The position numbers and the translations under genes are program-made. A stretch of DNA of 64,000 bases from Streptacidiphilus fuscans (GTDB taxonomy: Bacteria; Actinomycetota; Actinomycetes; Streptomycetales; Streptomycetaceae): the NCBI RefSeq assembly GCF_015690355.1, contig NZ_JADPRT010000016.1, positions 124,001 to 188,000 of the forward strand. The letters are read 5' to 3'. Positions 39,977 through 48,450 of the stretch are shown piece by piece; within the stretch, counting starts at the first letter, position 1; each line of letters opens with the position of its first letter. The notes beneath the pieces are model-generated. The model was not told the origin of the DNA. It made no database searches and saw only the letters and a list, made by a program, of their open reading frames with translations.

Positions 39977-40012
39977 AACTAGTTGACAGGAGACTAGTTT
40001 CATTGCGACTAT
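39977..40012 (+). promoter_or_regulatory. Leaderless promoter and operator of the FAD monooxygenase
   Basis: TTGACA (39983-39988), an 18-bp spacer and GACTAT (40007-40012) end 6 nt before ATG 40019, so the mRNA should be leaderless. AACTAGT (39977-39983) and ACTAGTT (39993-39999), a perfect inverted repeat with a 9-bp spacer, overlap the -35 box, as expected of a TetR- or MarR-type repressor site. No such regulator is adjacent. Confidence 0.6.
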
Positions 40013-40018
40013 CGATCC

Positions 40019-41251
40019 ATGGACAAGACGACCACCACCCAGCTTCAGGCGGGCACCGCGTCGCAGCGGGTCCGCACCGCACTGGTCATCGGGGGCGGCA
40101 TCGCCGGCCCCGTCGTCGCGACGGCCCTGCAGCGGGTCGGCATCCGCGCCACCGTCTGCGAGGCCTACGCCGGAACCGCCGACGGCATCGGCGGCGGGAT
40201 GGGGTTCGCCCCCAACGGCCTCGAAGCCCTGGACGCCGTCGGCATCGGCGACGCGGTCCGCGCCGTCAGCACGCCGATGGAGGGCATGGTCATCGAGAGC
40301 TGGAACGGCAAGCACCTCGGCGAGTTCGGCAACCTGCCCGGCGTCCCGGCGCAGCGGTTCGTGCAGCGCTCCGACCTCTACCGGGTGCTGAACGACGCGG
40401 CCGAGGCCGCGGGCGTCACCACGCTGACCGGCAGGCGCCTGGTCGACGCGGTCGACGACGGCACCCAGGTCACCGCGCGCTTCGAGGACGGCAGCACCGC
40501 CACCGCCGACCTGCTGATCGGCGCGGACGGCATCCACTCCACGGTCCGGCGGCTGATCGACCCGTCCGCGCCCGACGCGGAGTACGCGGGCACGCACAGC
40601 TTCGGCGGCTGGGTCGAGGACAGCGGCCTGCCGGACACCGGCGGCAAGATGTACATGTCCTTCGGCAAGCGGGCCTTCCTCGGCTGGCAGGTCTTCGAGG
40701 ACGGCCGCTGCCTCTGGTTCGTCAACCTCCCCAGCACGACCCCGGTCACCGTGGCCGAGCAGCGCGCGAAGGGCGCGGAGTTCTGGCTCCGGACGATGGT
40801 CGAGCTGTTCCGCGAGGACGCCAACCCGGCCGTCCGGCTGCTGGAGCGGACCGATCCCGGGGAGCTGATGTTCGCGGGCAGCATGGAGTTCATGCCCTCG
40901 GTCCCGACCTGGAGCCGCGGCCGGATGGTCCTGGTCGGCGACGCGGTGCACGCCCCTTCGTCCAGCTCGGGCCAGGGCGCGTCGCTGGCGATCGAGAGCG
41001 CCGTGCAGCTCGCCCGCTGCCTGCGCGACCTGCCGGTCGACCAGGCGCTGGCCACCTACGAGCAGCTGCGCCGACCCCGAGTGGAGCGGATCATGAAGGC
41101 GACGGCCCGCACCAACGCCCGCAAGGCCGCGGGCCCGGTCGGCCGCGTGGTCAGGGACGCGCTGCTGCCGCTGATGTTCAAGCTGATGAAGCCGGAGAAG
41201 TCGGCCTGGCAGTACGTCCACCCGATCGACTTCGCCGCACCTGTCGCCTGA
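40019..41251 (+). CDS. FAD-dependent aromatic-type monooxygenase
   Basis: This 410-residue flavoprotein of the PHBH/UbiH-like class shows the FAD motif VIGGGIAGPVVATALQRVG, the DG motif TADLLIGADGIHSTVRR, and the GD motif GRMVLVGDAVHAPSSSSGQGASLAIE. It hydroxylates or epoxidises an aromatic or polyketide-like substrate using NAD(P)H and O2; the exact substrate is unknown. The gene starts immediately at its promoter with a repressor-type palindrome. It resembles resistance or catabolic monooxygenases that are induced by their substrate. Confidence 0.88.
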   Translation: MDKTTTTQLQAGTASQRVRTALVIGGGIAGPVVATALQRVGIRATVCEAYAGTADGIGGGMGFAPNGLEALDAVGIGDAVRAVSTPMEGMVIESWNGKHLGEFGNLPGVPAQRFVQRSDLYRVLNDAAEAAGVTTLTGRRLVDAVDDGTQVTARFEDGSTATADLLIGADGIHSTVRRLIDPSAPDAEYAGTHSFGGWVEDSGLPDTGGKMYMSFGKRAFLGWQVFEDGRCLWFVNLPSTTPVTVAEQRAKGAEFWLRTMVELFREDANPAVRLLERTDPGELMFAGSMEFMPSVPTWSRGRMVLVGDAVHAPSSSSGQGASLAIESAVQLARCLRDLPVDQALATYEQLRRPRVERIMKATARTNARKAAGPVGRVVRDALLPLMFKLMKPEKSAWQYVHPIDFAAPVA

Positions 41252-41339
41252 GCAGGCACTTCAGGACGGTTTGGGTACAGCCTGAGGCCGAAGGGTGAAT
41301 CACTTGCAAGATCCACCGATCGCCATGTTGGGTGGTGCC

Positions 41340-41909
41340 ATGACAGGAGAACACACCCTCTATCTCCTCGGCACCGGTGCCCAACCCGTACTGAACATCG
41401 CCGTCGCCGTGGAGCGCGCCCAGGCCGACGGTTGGCAGGTCTGCCTCGGACTCACCCCGACCGCGGCCGGCTGGCTCCACCCCTATCTGCCCGGCCTGGA
41501 GGCCCTCACCGGACATCCCGTCCGCGCCCACTACAAGCTGCCGGGCGAGGCGGACGTCTGGCCCGCCGCGGACGTCGTGCTGCTCGCCCCGGCCACCTTC
41601 AACTCGATCAACCGCTGGGCCCTCGGCCTGACCGACTCCTTCGTCCTCGGCTACGCCGCCGAAGCGCTCGGGCGCGGCATCCCGACCGTGGCGCTCCCCT
41701 GCGTCAACGGGGCCCTCGCCGCACACCCGCAGTACGCCCGCTCCCTGGACACCCTGCGCACCGCGGGCGCCCGCGTCCTCACCCCCGCCCCGCTCTCCCT
41801 CACCGCCCCGGGCCAGGACGACACCCCGGGCTTCGACTGGCCCCTCGCCCTCTCCGAGGCCCGCGCCGCCTACCAGACCTTCCAGGCCGCCCGCACGAGC
41901 GGGATATAA
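41340..41909 (+). CDS. Flavoprotein domain protein (HFCD family)
   Basis: The 189 residues match the Flavoprotein/phosphopantothenoylcysteine-decarboxylase fold: HTLYLLGTGAQPVLNIAVAVER, ADVWPAADVVLLAPATFNSINRWALG and IPTVALPCVNGALAAHPQY. It should bind FMN. The role is not known: it lacks the CoaC-typical PASANT motif in full (here PATFNS). ATG 41340 is favoured; the frame is open from 41295. It follows the monooxygenase gene by 88 bp and ends at a strong terminator. Confidence 0.8.
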   Translation: MTGEHTLYLLGTGAQPVLNIAVAVERAQADGWQVCLGLTPTAAGWLHPYLPGLEALTGHPVRAHYKLPGEADVWPAADVVLLAPATFNSINRWALGLTDSFVLGYAAEALGRGIPTVALPCVNGALAAHPQYARSLDTLRTAGARVLTPAPLSLTAPGQDDTPGFDWPLALSEARAAYQTFQAARTSGI

Positions 41910-41924
41910 CGCGCCGCGAAACGC

Positions 41925-41956
41925 AGAAAGCCGCCCGGAGGACCGGGCGGCTTTCT
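41925..41956. terminator. Strong hairpin between the flavoprotein gene and ssrA
   Basis: AGAAAGCCGCCCGG/CCGGGCGGCTTTCT is a perfect 14-bp stem with loop AGGA. It serves the plus-strand flavoprotein gene and, 30 bp past the tmRNA 3' end, also the minus-strand ssrA transcript. Confidence 0.88.
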
Positions 41957-41986
41957 GTTCGCATGGGCTGCATCGCTGGGATGCGG

Positions 41987-42355
41987 TGGTGGAGGTGGCG
42001 GGAATCGAACCCGCGTCCTGTGGTGCGGAACCAGGGCTTCTCCGAGCGCAGTCTGCTGTGCTTTTCTCGGCCCCGGGAGTCACGCAGACAAGCTCCCGAC
42101 GGGCTCAGTCACTGTTTGGTGTTCCGTGCGCCCCCGCGACCGGGCCGAACGGTGGAGTCTCCTAGATTAAGCCAGGATCCGGGACGGAGACGCGCCCGGT
42201 CTGACTCCTTCGATGCTCGCTCAGGCGGCGAGGGCGAAGGTATCGCGCTTGGTGTTGGCGATTATGTTTTGCGACACGTGGTTAACGAGATCATTGCCGC
42301 GTTCCTCGGCTCGCTTCTCCTGCCTCGACATCCCCAGTCGAAACCGATCACCCCC
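41987..42355 (-). ncRNA. ssrA: Transfer-messenger RNA
   Basis: The 5' end GGGGGTGATCGGTTTCGAC (from 42355) and the 3' end CACCTCCACCA (to 41987, CCA encoded) pair as a 7-bp tRNA-like acceptor with one G-U pair; the T arm GGGTTCGATTCCC is typical. The tag frame (42259-42224, stop TGA at 42223-42221) reads ANTKRDTFALAA, 12 residues, shorter than the ANTKRDSSQQAFALAA that I recall for S. coelicolor. The length is about 369 nt. It frees ribosomes stalled on broken mRNA together with SmpB, encoded 129 bp upstream on the same strand. Confidence 0.93.
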
Positions 42356-42483
42356 ATGCAAGGGTGCTGTTCAGTTGTCAAAGCGTCGGCTTTCGCCGTC
42401 GCCGTCCCACCTGATCCGGGGAGACCCGGAGGAACGTTGTCCATGCTACGGCGCACCGACTGGCAAGGTCCAGTTCATTAACC

Positions 42484-42972
42484 CTAGGCCCGCTGGCGGC
42501 GGCGGACCGCGGCCATGGCGCGGTCGGTCTCCCTGCGGTCCTGCTTCTCACGCAGCGTCTGCCGCTTGTCGTGCATCTTCTTGCCCTGGGCGAGCGCGAG
42601 GAGGAGCTTGGCCCGGCCGTCCTTGAAGTAGATGGAGAGCGGCACCAGCGTGTAGCCGGTCTCCTTCAGCTTCTGGTCCAGCTTGTCGATCTCCCACTTG
42701 TGCAGCAGCAGCTTGCGCTTGCGCCGGGCGGCGTGGTTGGTCCAGGTGCCCTGGGCGTACTCCATGATGTGGACGTTGTGGAGCCACATCTCGCCGCCGG
42801 TCACCTCCGCGAAGCCGTCGACCAGGGAGGCGCGGCCGGCACGGAGCGACTTGACCTCGGTGCCCATCAGCACCATGCCGCACTCGTACTCGTCGATGAT
42901 GTTGTAGTCGTGCCGCGCCTTCTTGTTCGAGGCGATGAGCTTGTTGCGCGGGTCGTCTTTCTTCTTCGCCAT
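42484..42972 (-). CDS. smpB: SsrA-binding protein SmpB
   Basis: The 162-residue protein binds tmRNA and brings it to stalled ribosomes. It begins MAKKKDDPRNKLIASNKKAR and has the OB-fold motifs YECGMVLMGTEVKSLRAGR, GEMWLHNVHI and the basic C-terminal tail KKMHDKRQTLREKQDRRETD that enters the mRNA channel. ATG 42972 is used by comparison with family members; 42984 is also in frame. It sits directly before ssrA, as in Streptomyces, so the two rescue partners share a locus. Confidence 0.96.
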   Translation of the reverse strand: MAKKKDDPRNKLIASNKKARHDYNIIDEYECGMVLMGTEVKSLRAGRASLVDGFAEVTGGEMWLHNVHIMEYAQGTWTNHAARRKRKLLLHKWEIDKLDQKLKETGYTLVPLSIYFKDGRAKLLLALAQGKKMHDKRQTLREKQDRRETDRAMAAVRRRQRA

Positions 42973-43043
42973 AGTGCGGGCCATTCTCGCACTTCGTACC
43001 CACTGCGGGCACGGGCCTTTTCCCGCACCCCGCCGGGGAGGCC

Positions 43044-44213
43044 CTACTGGCTGTTCACGTCGGAGAGATCGTCGAGGACCGTGAGGGCGGTGTTCTCCGC
43101 CGCCTGCGGGGTGGCGTTCGTCGGGACCTCGACGTCGGGCTGGATGCCCTGGCCGTCCGGCGAGTGGCCGGACGGGGTGAGGTAGTTGCCGACCGTACGC
43201 TCCTGCACCACGCCGTCGGAGAGGGTCTGCGGCTGCTGCACCGCGCCCTTGCCGAAGGTGGGCCTGCCGACCACGACCGCGCGACCGCGGTCCTGGAGCG
43301 CGCCGGTGACCAGTTCGGCGGCGCTCATCGTGCCGCTGTCGACCAGCACCACCAACGGCGTCGAGGTGTCGCCGCCGGACGCGGCCTGCAGCACCTGCTG
43401 CGGCGCGCCGCCGCCCGACCGGTAGCGGGCGACCGGTCCGCCGTCCAGGAAGACCGACGCCGTGGCGACCGCCTCGCTGACCAGGCCGCCGGAGTTGCCG
43501 CGCAGGTCGAGCAGGATCCCGCGCCCGTCCGTCGCCGGATGCAGCTCCAACTGCCGTACGGCAGCTTGGACCTGTTCGGAGACACCGAGGGTGAAGGCGT
43601 CCATGCTGATCCGGGTGACCCCCTGGGCCGGGTGGTCGACGTGGACGTCGTCCTCGTCCAGCAGGGCCCGGTGCAGCGTCACGACCACCACGGCGGACGT
43701 AGGCGTCGAGCCCTCCTGGAGCTGCAGCGCGACCGGCGAGCCGACCGCGTCGGACGAACCGCCGCGCAGCAGGCTGACCACCTCGGTGACGGGCAGCCCG
43801 GTCACCGGCGTCCCGCCGACCGCGAGCAGCCGCTCGCCCGCGCGGACGCCGCCGAGCGCGGCGGGACCGCCGGGAAGCGTCCTCGTGACGCTCACCTCGC
43901 CCTGCGGCGAGCGGGCCACCCAGAGCCCGACGCCGACGTAGTGGCCGTCCAACTCCTGGCTGTAGGCAGCGAACTGCTGCGCGGTGTAGTCGGCGGCCCA
44001 CCGGTCCGTGGCGTCGGTGGCGTCGGACCCGGCAGAGCTGTCGGAACTGTAGGAGCTGCCGTCCCGGTGCGACGACGGGGCGGCAGCGGCGACGGACGTC
44101 GTCGACCGCCCCTCGCTCCCCCACGCACCGGTCCCCACACCGACCGCGCACACCGTCACGAACACCAGCCCCAGCGTCAGCTGGAGCCGTAGCACGCGAC
44201 GAGTTGGTGACAT
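43044..44213 (-). CDS. S41 C-terminal-processing protease (Ctp) with PDZ domain
   Basis: This 389-residue protein has an N-terminal membrane anchor (about residues 8-30), a Ser/Asp-rich linker, a PDZ domain (GGVRAGERLLAVGGTPVTGL) and a peptidase S41 domain. The nucleophile Ser lies in DSGTMSAAELVTGAL and the Lys in TFGKGAVQQPQTL. It degrades or processes envelope proteins outside the membrane. It lies between ftsX and smpB, as in Streptomyces. A terminator for ftsX sits between the genes, so it probably has its own promoter. Confidence 0.93.
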   Translation of the reverse strand: MSPTRRVLRLQLTLGLVFVTVCAVGVGTGAWGSEGRSTTSVAAAAPSSHRDGSSYSSDSSAGSDATDATDRWAADYTAQQFAAYSQELDGHYVGVGLWVARSPQGEVSVTRTLPGGPAALGGVRAGERLLAVGGTPVTGLPVTEVVSLLRGGSSDAVGSPVALQLQEGSTPTSAVVVVTLHRALLDEDDVHVDHPAQGVTRISMDAFTLGVSEQVQAAVRQLELHPATDGRGILLDLRGNSGGLVSEAVATASVFLDGGPVARYRSGGGAPQQVLQAASGGDTSTPLVVLVDSGTMSAAELVTGALQDRGRAVVVGRPTFGKGAVQQPQTLSDGVVQERTVGNYLTPSGHSPDGQGIQPDVEVPTNATPQAAENTALTVLDDLSDVNSQ

Positions 44214-44260
44214 GGACGAAGAGTCTAGAGGCGAAGGCTCCGGCGACATGCCCGAAGACG

Positions 44261-44302
44261 ACGAAAAGCCCCGGACGCAGTACGCGTTCCGGGGCTTGTC
44301 GT
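44261..44302 (-). terminator. ftsX terminator
   Basis: AAGCCCCGGA/TCCGGGGCTT plus an outer ACGA/TCGT pair (44261-44275, 44287-44302) lie 41 bp past the ftsX stop. The minus strand then continues into TCTTCGGGCATGTCG. Confidence 0.8.
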
Positions 44303-44342
44303 ACGGTTTGATCAGCGGAGTTATCCGTGAGTTGTCGCTCCG

Positions 44343-45263
44343 TCAGACCTTCAGGTACTTCTGCAGGGTGAGGAAGGCAGCCAGCGAGGACATGCCGACA
44401 CCGATCACCAGAAGCAGTGGCATGACCTGGACCACAGGCCCCCAACCGATGAAGCTGATCAGCGTGATCTGCTTCTTCAGCACCATGTCGATCAGCACGT
44501 ACTTGCCGATCGCCAGCATGCCGGAGGCAAGGACCGCGCCCACCACGGCGGCGAAGGCCGCCTCGGCGATGAACGGCATCTGCACGTAGTAGTTGGAGGC
44601 GCCGACCAGTCGCATGATGCCGGTCTCGCGCTTACGGCTGAACGCCGACACACGAACGGTGTTGACGATCAGCAGCAGCGTCACGCCGAGCATGACGACC
44701 ATCACCACGACCGCGACCCACTGGCCGGTGTCCATCAGGTTGAACAGCGGCTTCAGCACGGCGCTCTGGTCGTCGACCGAGGCCACGCCGGGCTGGCCCG
44801 CGACCAGACCGGCGATCTGGTCGTAGTCCTGGGGGTTGGTCAGCTTCACGCGCAGCGCGTTGTTGAACGCGTCGGCGGTGATGTACGGGGCGAGCGGCGA
44901 ATCCGGGAACTGGGCCTTGAAGTTGACCAACGCCTGCTGCGGCGTCTCCGTGTAGACCGTCTCCACCAGGGAGTTCTTGTCCAGGTTCGCGTGGACCTGG
45001 TTGATCTCCGCCTGGGTCGCCACGCCGGAGGCGCAGTTGGGCGTCTTCCCCAGGTTGGTCGTGTCGTTCTTGTTGCAGAAGTAGATCGACACCTCGACCT
45101 TGTCGCCCCAGTACCCCTTCATCTGGCTGACCTGGGAGTTCAATAGCATGGCCGCGCCGGCGAGGGTGAGCGACAGGGCCACACTCACGATCACGGCGAT
45201 GGTCATCGTCAGGTTGCGTCGGAGACCGATCCAGATCTCCGACATGACGAATTGGGCTCGCAT
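44343..45263 (-). CDS. ftsX: Cell-division ABC permease FtsX
   Basis: This 306-residue protein has four membrane spans: one near residues 20-42, then a large extracytoplasmic loop (residues 45-180), and three spans after 185 (MVVMLGVTLLLIVNTVRVSAFSRKRETGIMRLVGAS, in pieces). The FtsX signature between spans is complete. It forms the FtsEX complex that activates peptidoglycan hydrolases during septation. The start is ATG 45263, 15 nt after the ftsE stop, so they are co-transcribed. Confidence 0.95.
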   Translation of the reverse strand: MRAQFVMSEIWIGLRRNLTMTIAVIVSVALSLTLAGAAMLLNSQVSQMKGYWGDKVEVSIYFCNKNDTTNLGKTPNCASGVATQAEINQVHANLDKNSLVETVYTETPQQALVNFKAQFPDSPLAPYITADAFNNALRVKLTNPQDYDQIAGLVAGQPGVASVDDQSAVLKPLFNLMDTGQWVAVVVMVVMLGVTLLLIVNTVRVSAFSRKRETGIMRLVGASNYYVQMPFIAEAAFAAVVGAVLASGMLAIGKYVLIDMVLKKQITLISFIGWGPVVQVMPLLLVIGVGMSSLAAFLTLQKYLKV

Positions 45264-45278
45264 GGACAGGTCCTCTAA

Positions 45279-45968
45279 TCAGTGCTGGTAGCCGTAGACG
45301 CCGCGGGACTGGTCGCGGACCAGGTGTCCTTGGTCCAGCTCGATGACGCGCTTGCGCATCTGGTCGACGATCGCCTGGTCGTGGGTCGCCATCAGCACGG
45401 TGGTGCCGGTCCGGTTGATCCGGTCCAGCAGCTTCATGATGCCGACGGAGTTCTGCGGGTCGAGGTTTCCGGTCGGCTCGTCCGCGATCAGGAGCATCGG
45501 TCGGTTCACGAAGGCGCGGGCGATGGCCACACGCTGCTGCTCACCACCGGAGAGCTCACCAGGCATGCGGTCCTGCTTGCCGGCCAGGCCGACCAGTTCG
45601 AGGACCTCGGGGACGACCTTCTTGATGGTCCCGCGCGGCTTGCCGATGACTTCGAGGGCGAAGGCGACGTTCTGGCCGACGGTCTTGTTGGGGAGAAGGC
45701 GGAAGTCCTGGAACACGGTGCCCAACTGCCGCCGCATGTGCGGCACCTTCCAGTTGGACAGCTTGGACAGGTCCTTTCCGAGCACGTGCACACTTCCGGT
45801 GCTCGGACGCTCCTCACGCAGAATCAGGCGCAGGAAGGTCGACTTTCCCGAGCCGGAGGAACCGACGAGGAAGACGAACTCACCCTTCTCGATCTCGAGC
45901 GAGACATTGTCCAGCGCGGGACGGTTCTGCTTCGGATAGGTCTTGGATACGTTGTCGAATCGGATCAC
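45279..45968 (-). CDS. ftsE: Cell-division ABC ATPase FtsE
   Basis: The 229 residues comprise one ABC ATPase: Walker A VGSSGSGKSTFLRL, the FQDFRLLPN Q-loop, signature LSGGEQQRVAIARAF, Walker B LLIADEPTGNLD and the H-loop MATHDQ. It couples ATP use to FtsX. It is the first gene of the ftsEX pair; prfB lies upstream on the same strand, separated by two other genes. Confidence 0.96.
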   Translation of the reverse strand: MIRFDNVSKTYPKQNRPALDNVSLEIEKGEFVFLVGSSGSGKSTFLRLILREERPSTGSVHVLGKDLSKLSNWKVPHMRRQLGTVFQDFRLLPNKTVGQNVAFALEVIGKPRGTIKKVVPEVLELVGLAGKQDRMPGELSGGEQQRVAIARAFVNRPMLLIADEPTGNLDPQNSVGIMKLLDRINRTGTTVLMATHDQAIVDQMRKRVIELDQGHLVRDQSRGVYGYQH

Positions 45969-46250
45969 GGCTGCATCACGGTGGGCAGTGTAGGCGGACA
46001 GGGCTCGGCCGACCTTACGCGAAGCTCATGCGGACCCGCAGGTTCACGCCGCGAAAGGTGGGGGAGTTCACGGACAGTAGCGGACATTCCTGGACAATCC
46101 GTCAGGCAAAATCGGCCTACGCAGTCGGTCGATCACGGACGGCTACCAGGGGAAAGACCGGAATCACGCTGGATCGTGCGTGACGTGGCACAGTGGAGGG
46201 AACCACCCGGACCAGGTGGTGCGTTGTGCACATCGGAGGAGGAGATCGCG

Positions 46251-46445
46251 ATGACGCTCGACCGTCTGGTGTGTGCCAACTGCTCGGGTCCCGTGAGCGA
46301 GGGCCGTTGCCCGACCTGCCGGGCGAGCCGACAGCGCATGATGCAGCAGCAGGGGCTGTTCGCCTCCCTGTCCCCCGCCGCCGTGATCGCCCTGGTGGCG
46401 GCACTGGTGGCCTGCGTGCTGATAGCACGGCACGCCTTCGCCTGA
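46251..46445 (+). CDS. Small zinc-ribbon membrane protein
   Basis: This 64-residue protein begins MTLDRLVCANCSGPVSEGRCPTC (in pieces), with two CxxC pairs forming a zinc ribbon, then a basic segment SRQRMM and a single membrane span (about residues 42-60). GGAGGAGGAG precedes ATG 46251 by 6 nt. The domain faces the cytoplasm by the positive-inside rule. Similar small proteins sit beside ftsE in Streptomyces; the function is unknown. It is divergent from ftsE across about 280 bp. Confidence 0.85.
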   Translation: MTLDRLVCANCSGPVSEGRCPTCRASRQRMMQQQGLFASLSPAAVIALVAALVACVLIARHAFA

Positions 46446-46458
46446 GGCAATAGACACC

Positions 46459-46503
46459 CGGAGGGCCCGGGTTCCGACCGACGGTCGGAACCCGGGCCCT
46501 CCG
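46459..46503. terminator. Bidirectional terminator, perfect 21-bp stem
   Basis: CGGAGGGCCCGGGTTCCGACC and its exact reverse complement (46483-46503) flank the loop GAC. It lies between the convergent zinc-ribbon and LAETG-protein genes. Confidence 0.9.
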
Positions 46504-46525
46504 CGTTCGTGCGGGTGCTGCCCGC

Positions 46526-47038
46526 TCAGTGCTTGCGGGCGTTCGCCGCACGCGGGCCGAAGCGGAAGACGACGCCGCCCAGCACGAAGGTGAGGCCACC
46601 GACCAGGATCAGCGTGGTGTCCGCGCCGCCACCGGTCTCCGCGAGCTGGGTCCGCGGCGGGGCCTGGGTCGGCGCCGCGTAGCTCGGGGCCGCGCTGCCG
46701 CTCGCACTGTCCGAGGCCGAGGCCGACGCGGACGCGGAGCCCGAGGGCGAGGCGGAGGCCGATCCCGTGGCGGACGTCGAGCCGGAGGGCGTGCCGCTGT
46801 CGGACGGCGTCGCACTGGCGCTGCCGCCGAGGCCGCCGTCGTCACCGCCGCTGCCGCCCCCGAGGAGCCCGCCGAGGAGGCCCCCGTTGCTCGTCGCGGA
46901 CGGGGCCGCGGTCGGAACGGGAGACGGGGTCGTGGCCGCGTTGGCAGCCCCCGCCACTGTCAGCCCCGCCCCCGCAAGCGCGAGCGCGACGCCCGCGACA
47001 CGTATACCGCCGCTCTTTCTCCGGTGTCCCCGACCCAC
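46526..47038 (-). CDS. LAETG sortase substrate, Ser/Ala-rich cell-surface protein
   Basis: The 170-residue protein has a signal peptide (VAGVALALAGAGLTVAGAANAA), a Gly-rich stretch (GGLLGGLLGGG), a long Ser-Ala-Thr low-complexity linker and the sorting signal LAETG (about residue 133) followed by a hydrophobic span and RFGPRAANARKH. LAxTG is the class E sortase motif known from Streptomyces long chaplins, so covalent attachment to the cell wall is predicted. No chaplin domain is present. GTG 47038 is the start. Confidence 0.88.
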   Translation of the reverse strand: MGRGHRRKSGGIRVAGVALALAGAGLTVAGAANAATTPSPVPTAAPSATSNGGLLGGLLGGGSGGDDGGLGGSASATPSDSGTPSGSTSATGSASASPSGSASASASASDSASGSAAPSYAAPTQAPPRTQLAETGGGADTTLILVGGLTFVLGGVVFRFGPRAANARKH

Positions 47039-47119
47039 GTCCGCCCCTTCCGTACTTCGTGCGGCTTTCGCACAAAAGGCTCACTTAAGGCTCTGCCGCG
47101 CGACAGCATGGTGCGACGA

Positions 47120-47152
47120 GGGCCCGGCGGTCAACTTACGACCGCCGGGCCC
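47120..47152. terminator. Terminator hairpin downstream of prfB
   Basis: GGGCCCGGCGGTC/GACCGCCGGGCCC is a perfect 13-bp stem with a 7-nt loop. It lies beyond the duplicated prfB tail on the minus strand and upstream of the LAETG gene. Confidence 0.85.
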
Positions 47153-47217
47153 CTTCTGACTCTCTGAACACCCCGTGGAGGGCTTGTCGGGGGCCCATGA
47201 AGGCCCCGTGAAGGGCG

Positions 47218-47298
47218 TTACGACGCTGCCTTCTCCTGCGCCTTGCGCCAGCGGATGCCGGCCTCGATGCTGTGCCGGTCGTTCATCTCGGCCGGCAT
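47218..47298 (-). other. In-frame duplicate of the prfB 3' end after the stop codon
   Basis: Immediately after the prfB TAG, the same frame stays open: MPAEMNDRHS followed by IEAGIRWRKAQEKAAS and TAA (47218-47220). The 16-residue part repeats the true prfB C-terminus (47302-47349) exactly in protein but with three silent base changes. It could be a read-through extension, a separate 26-residue ORF starting at ATG 47296-47298, or an integration scar. No ribosome site is apparent. Confidence 0.7.
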
Positions 47299-48411
<1,113 letters not shown>

Positions 48412-48450
48412 AGGCCAAGCGTAATGCAGAGCGGGACGGGCTCTCCGTGC

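Noticed and set aside
42262..42456. ORF on the minus strand overlapping the tmRNA 5' end
   Set aside because: It overlaps the mature ssrA 5' end and its upstream region, has no ribosome site and matches no protein family.
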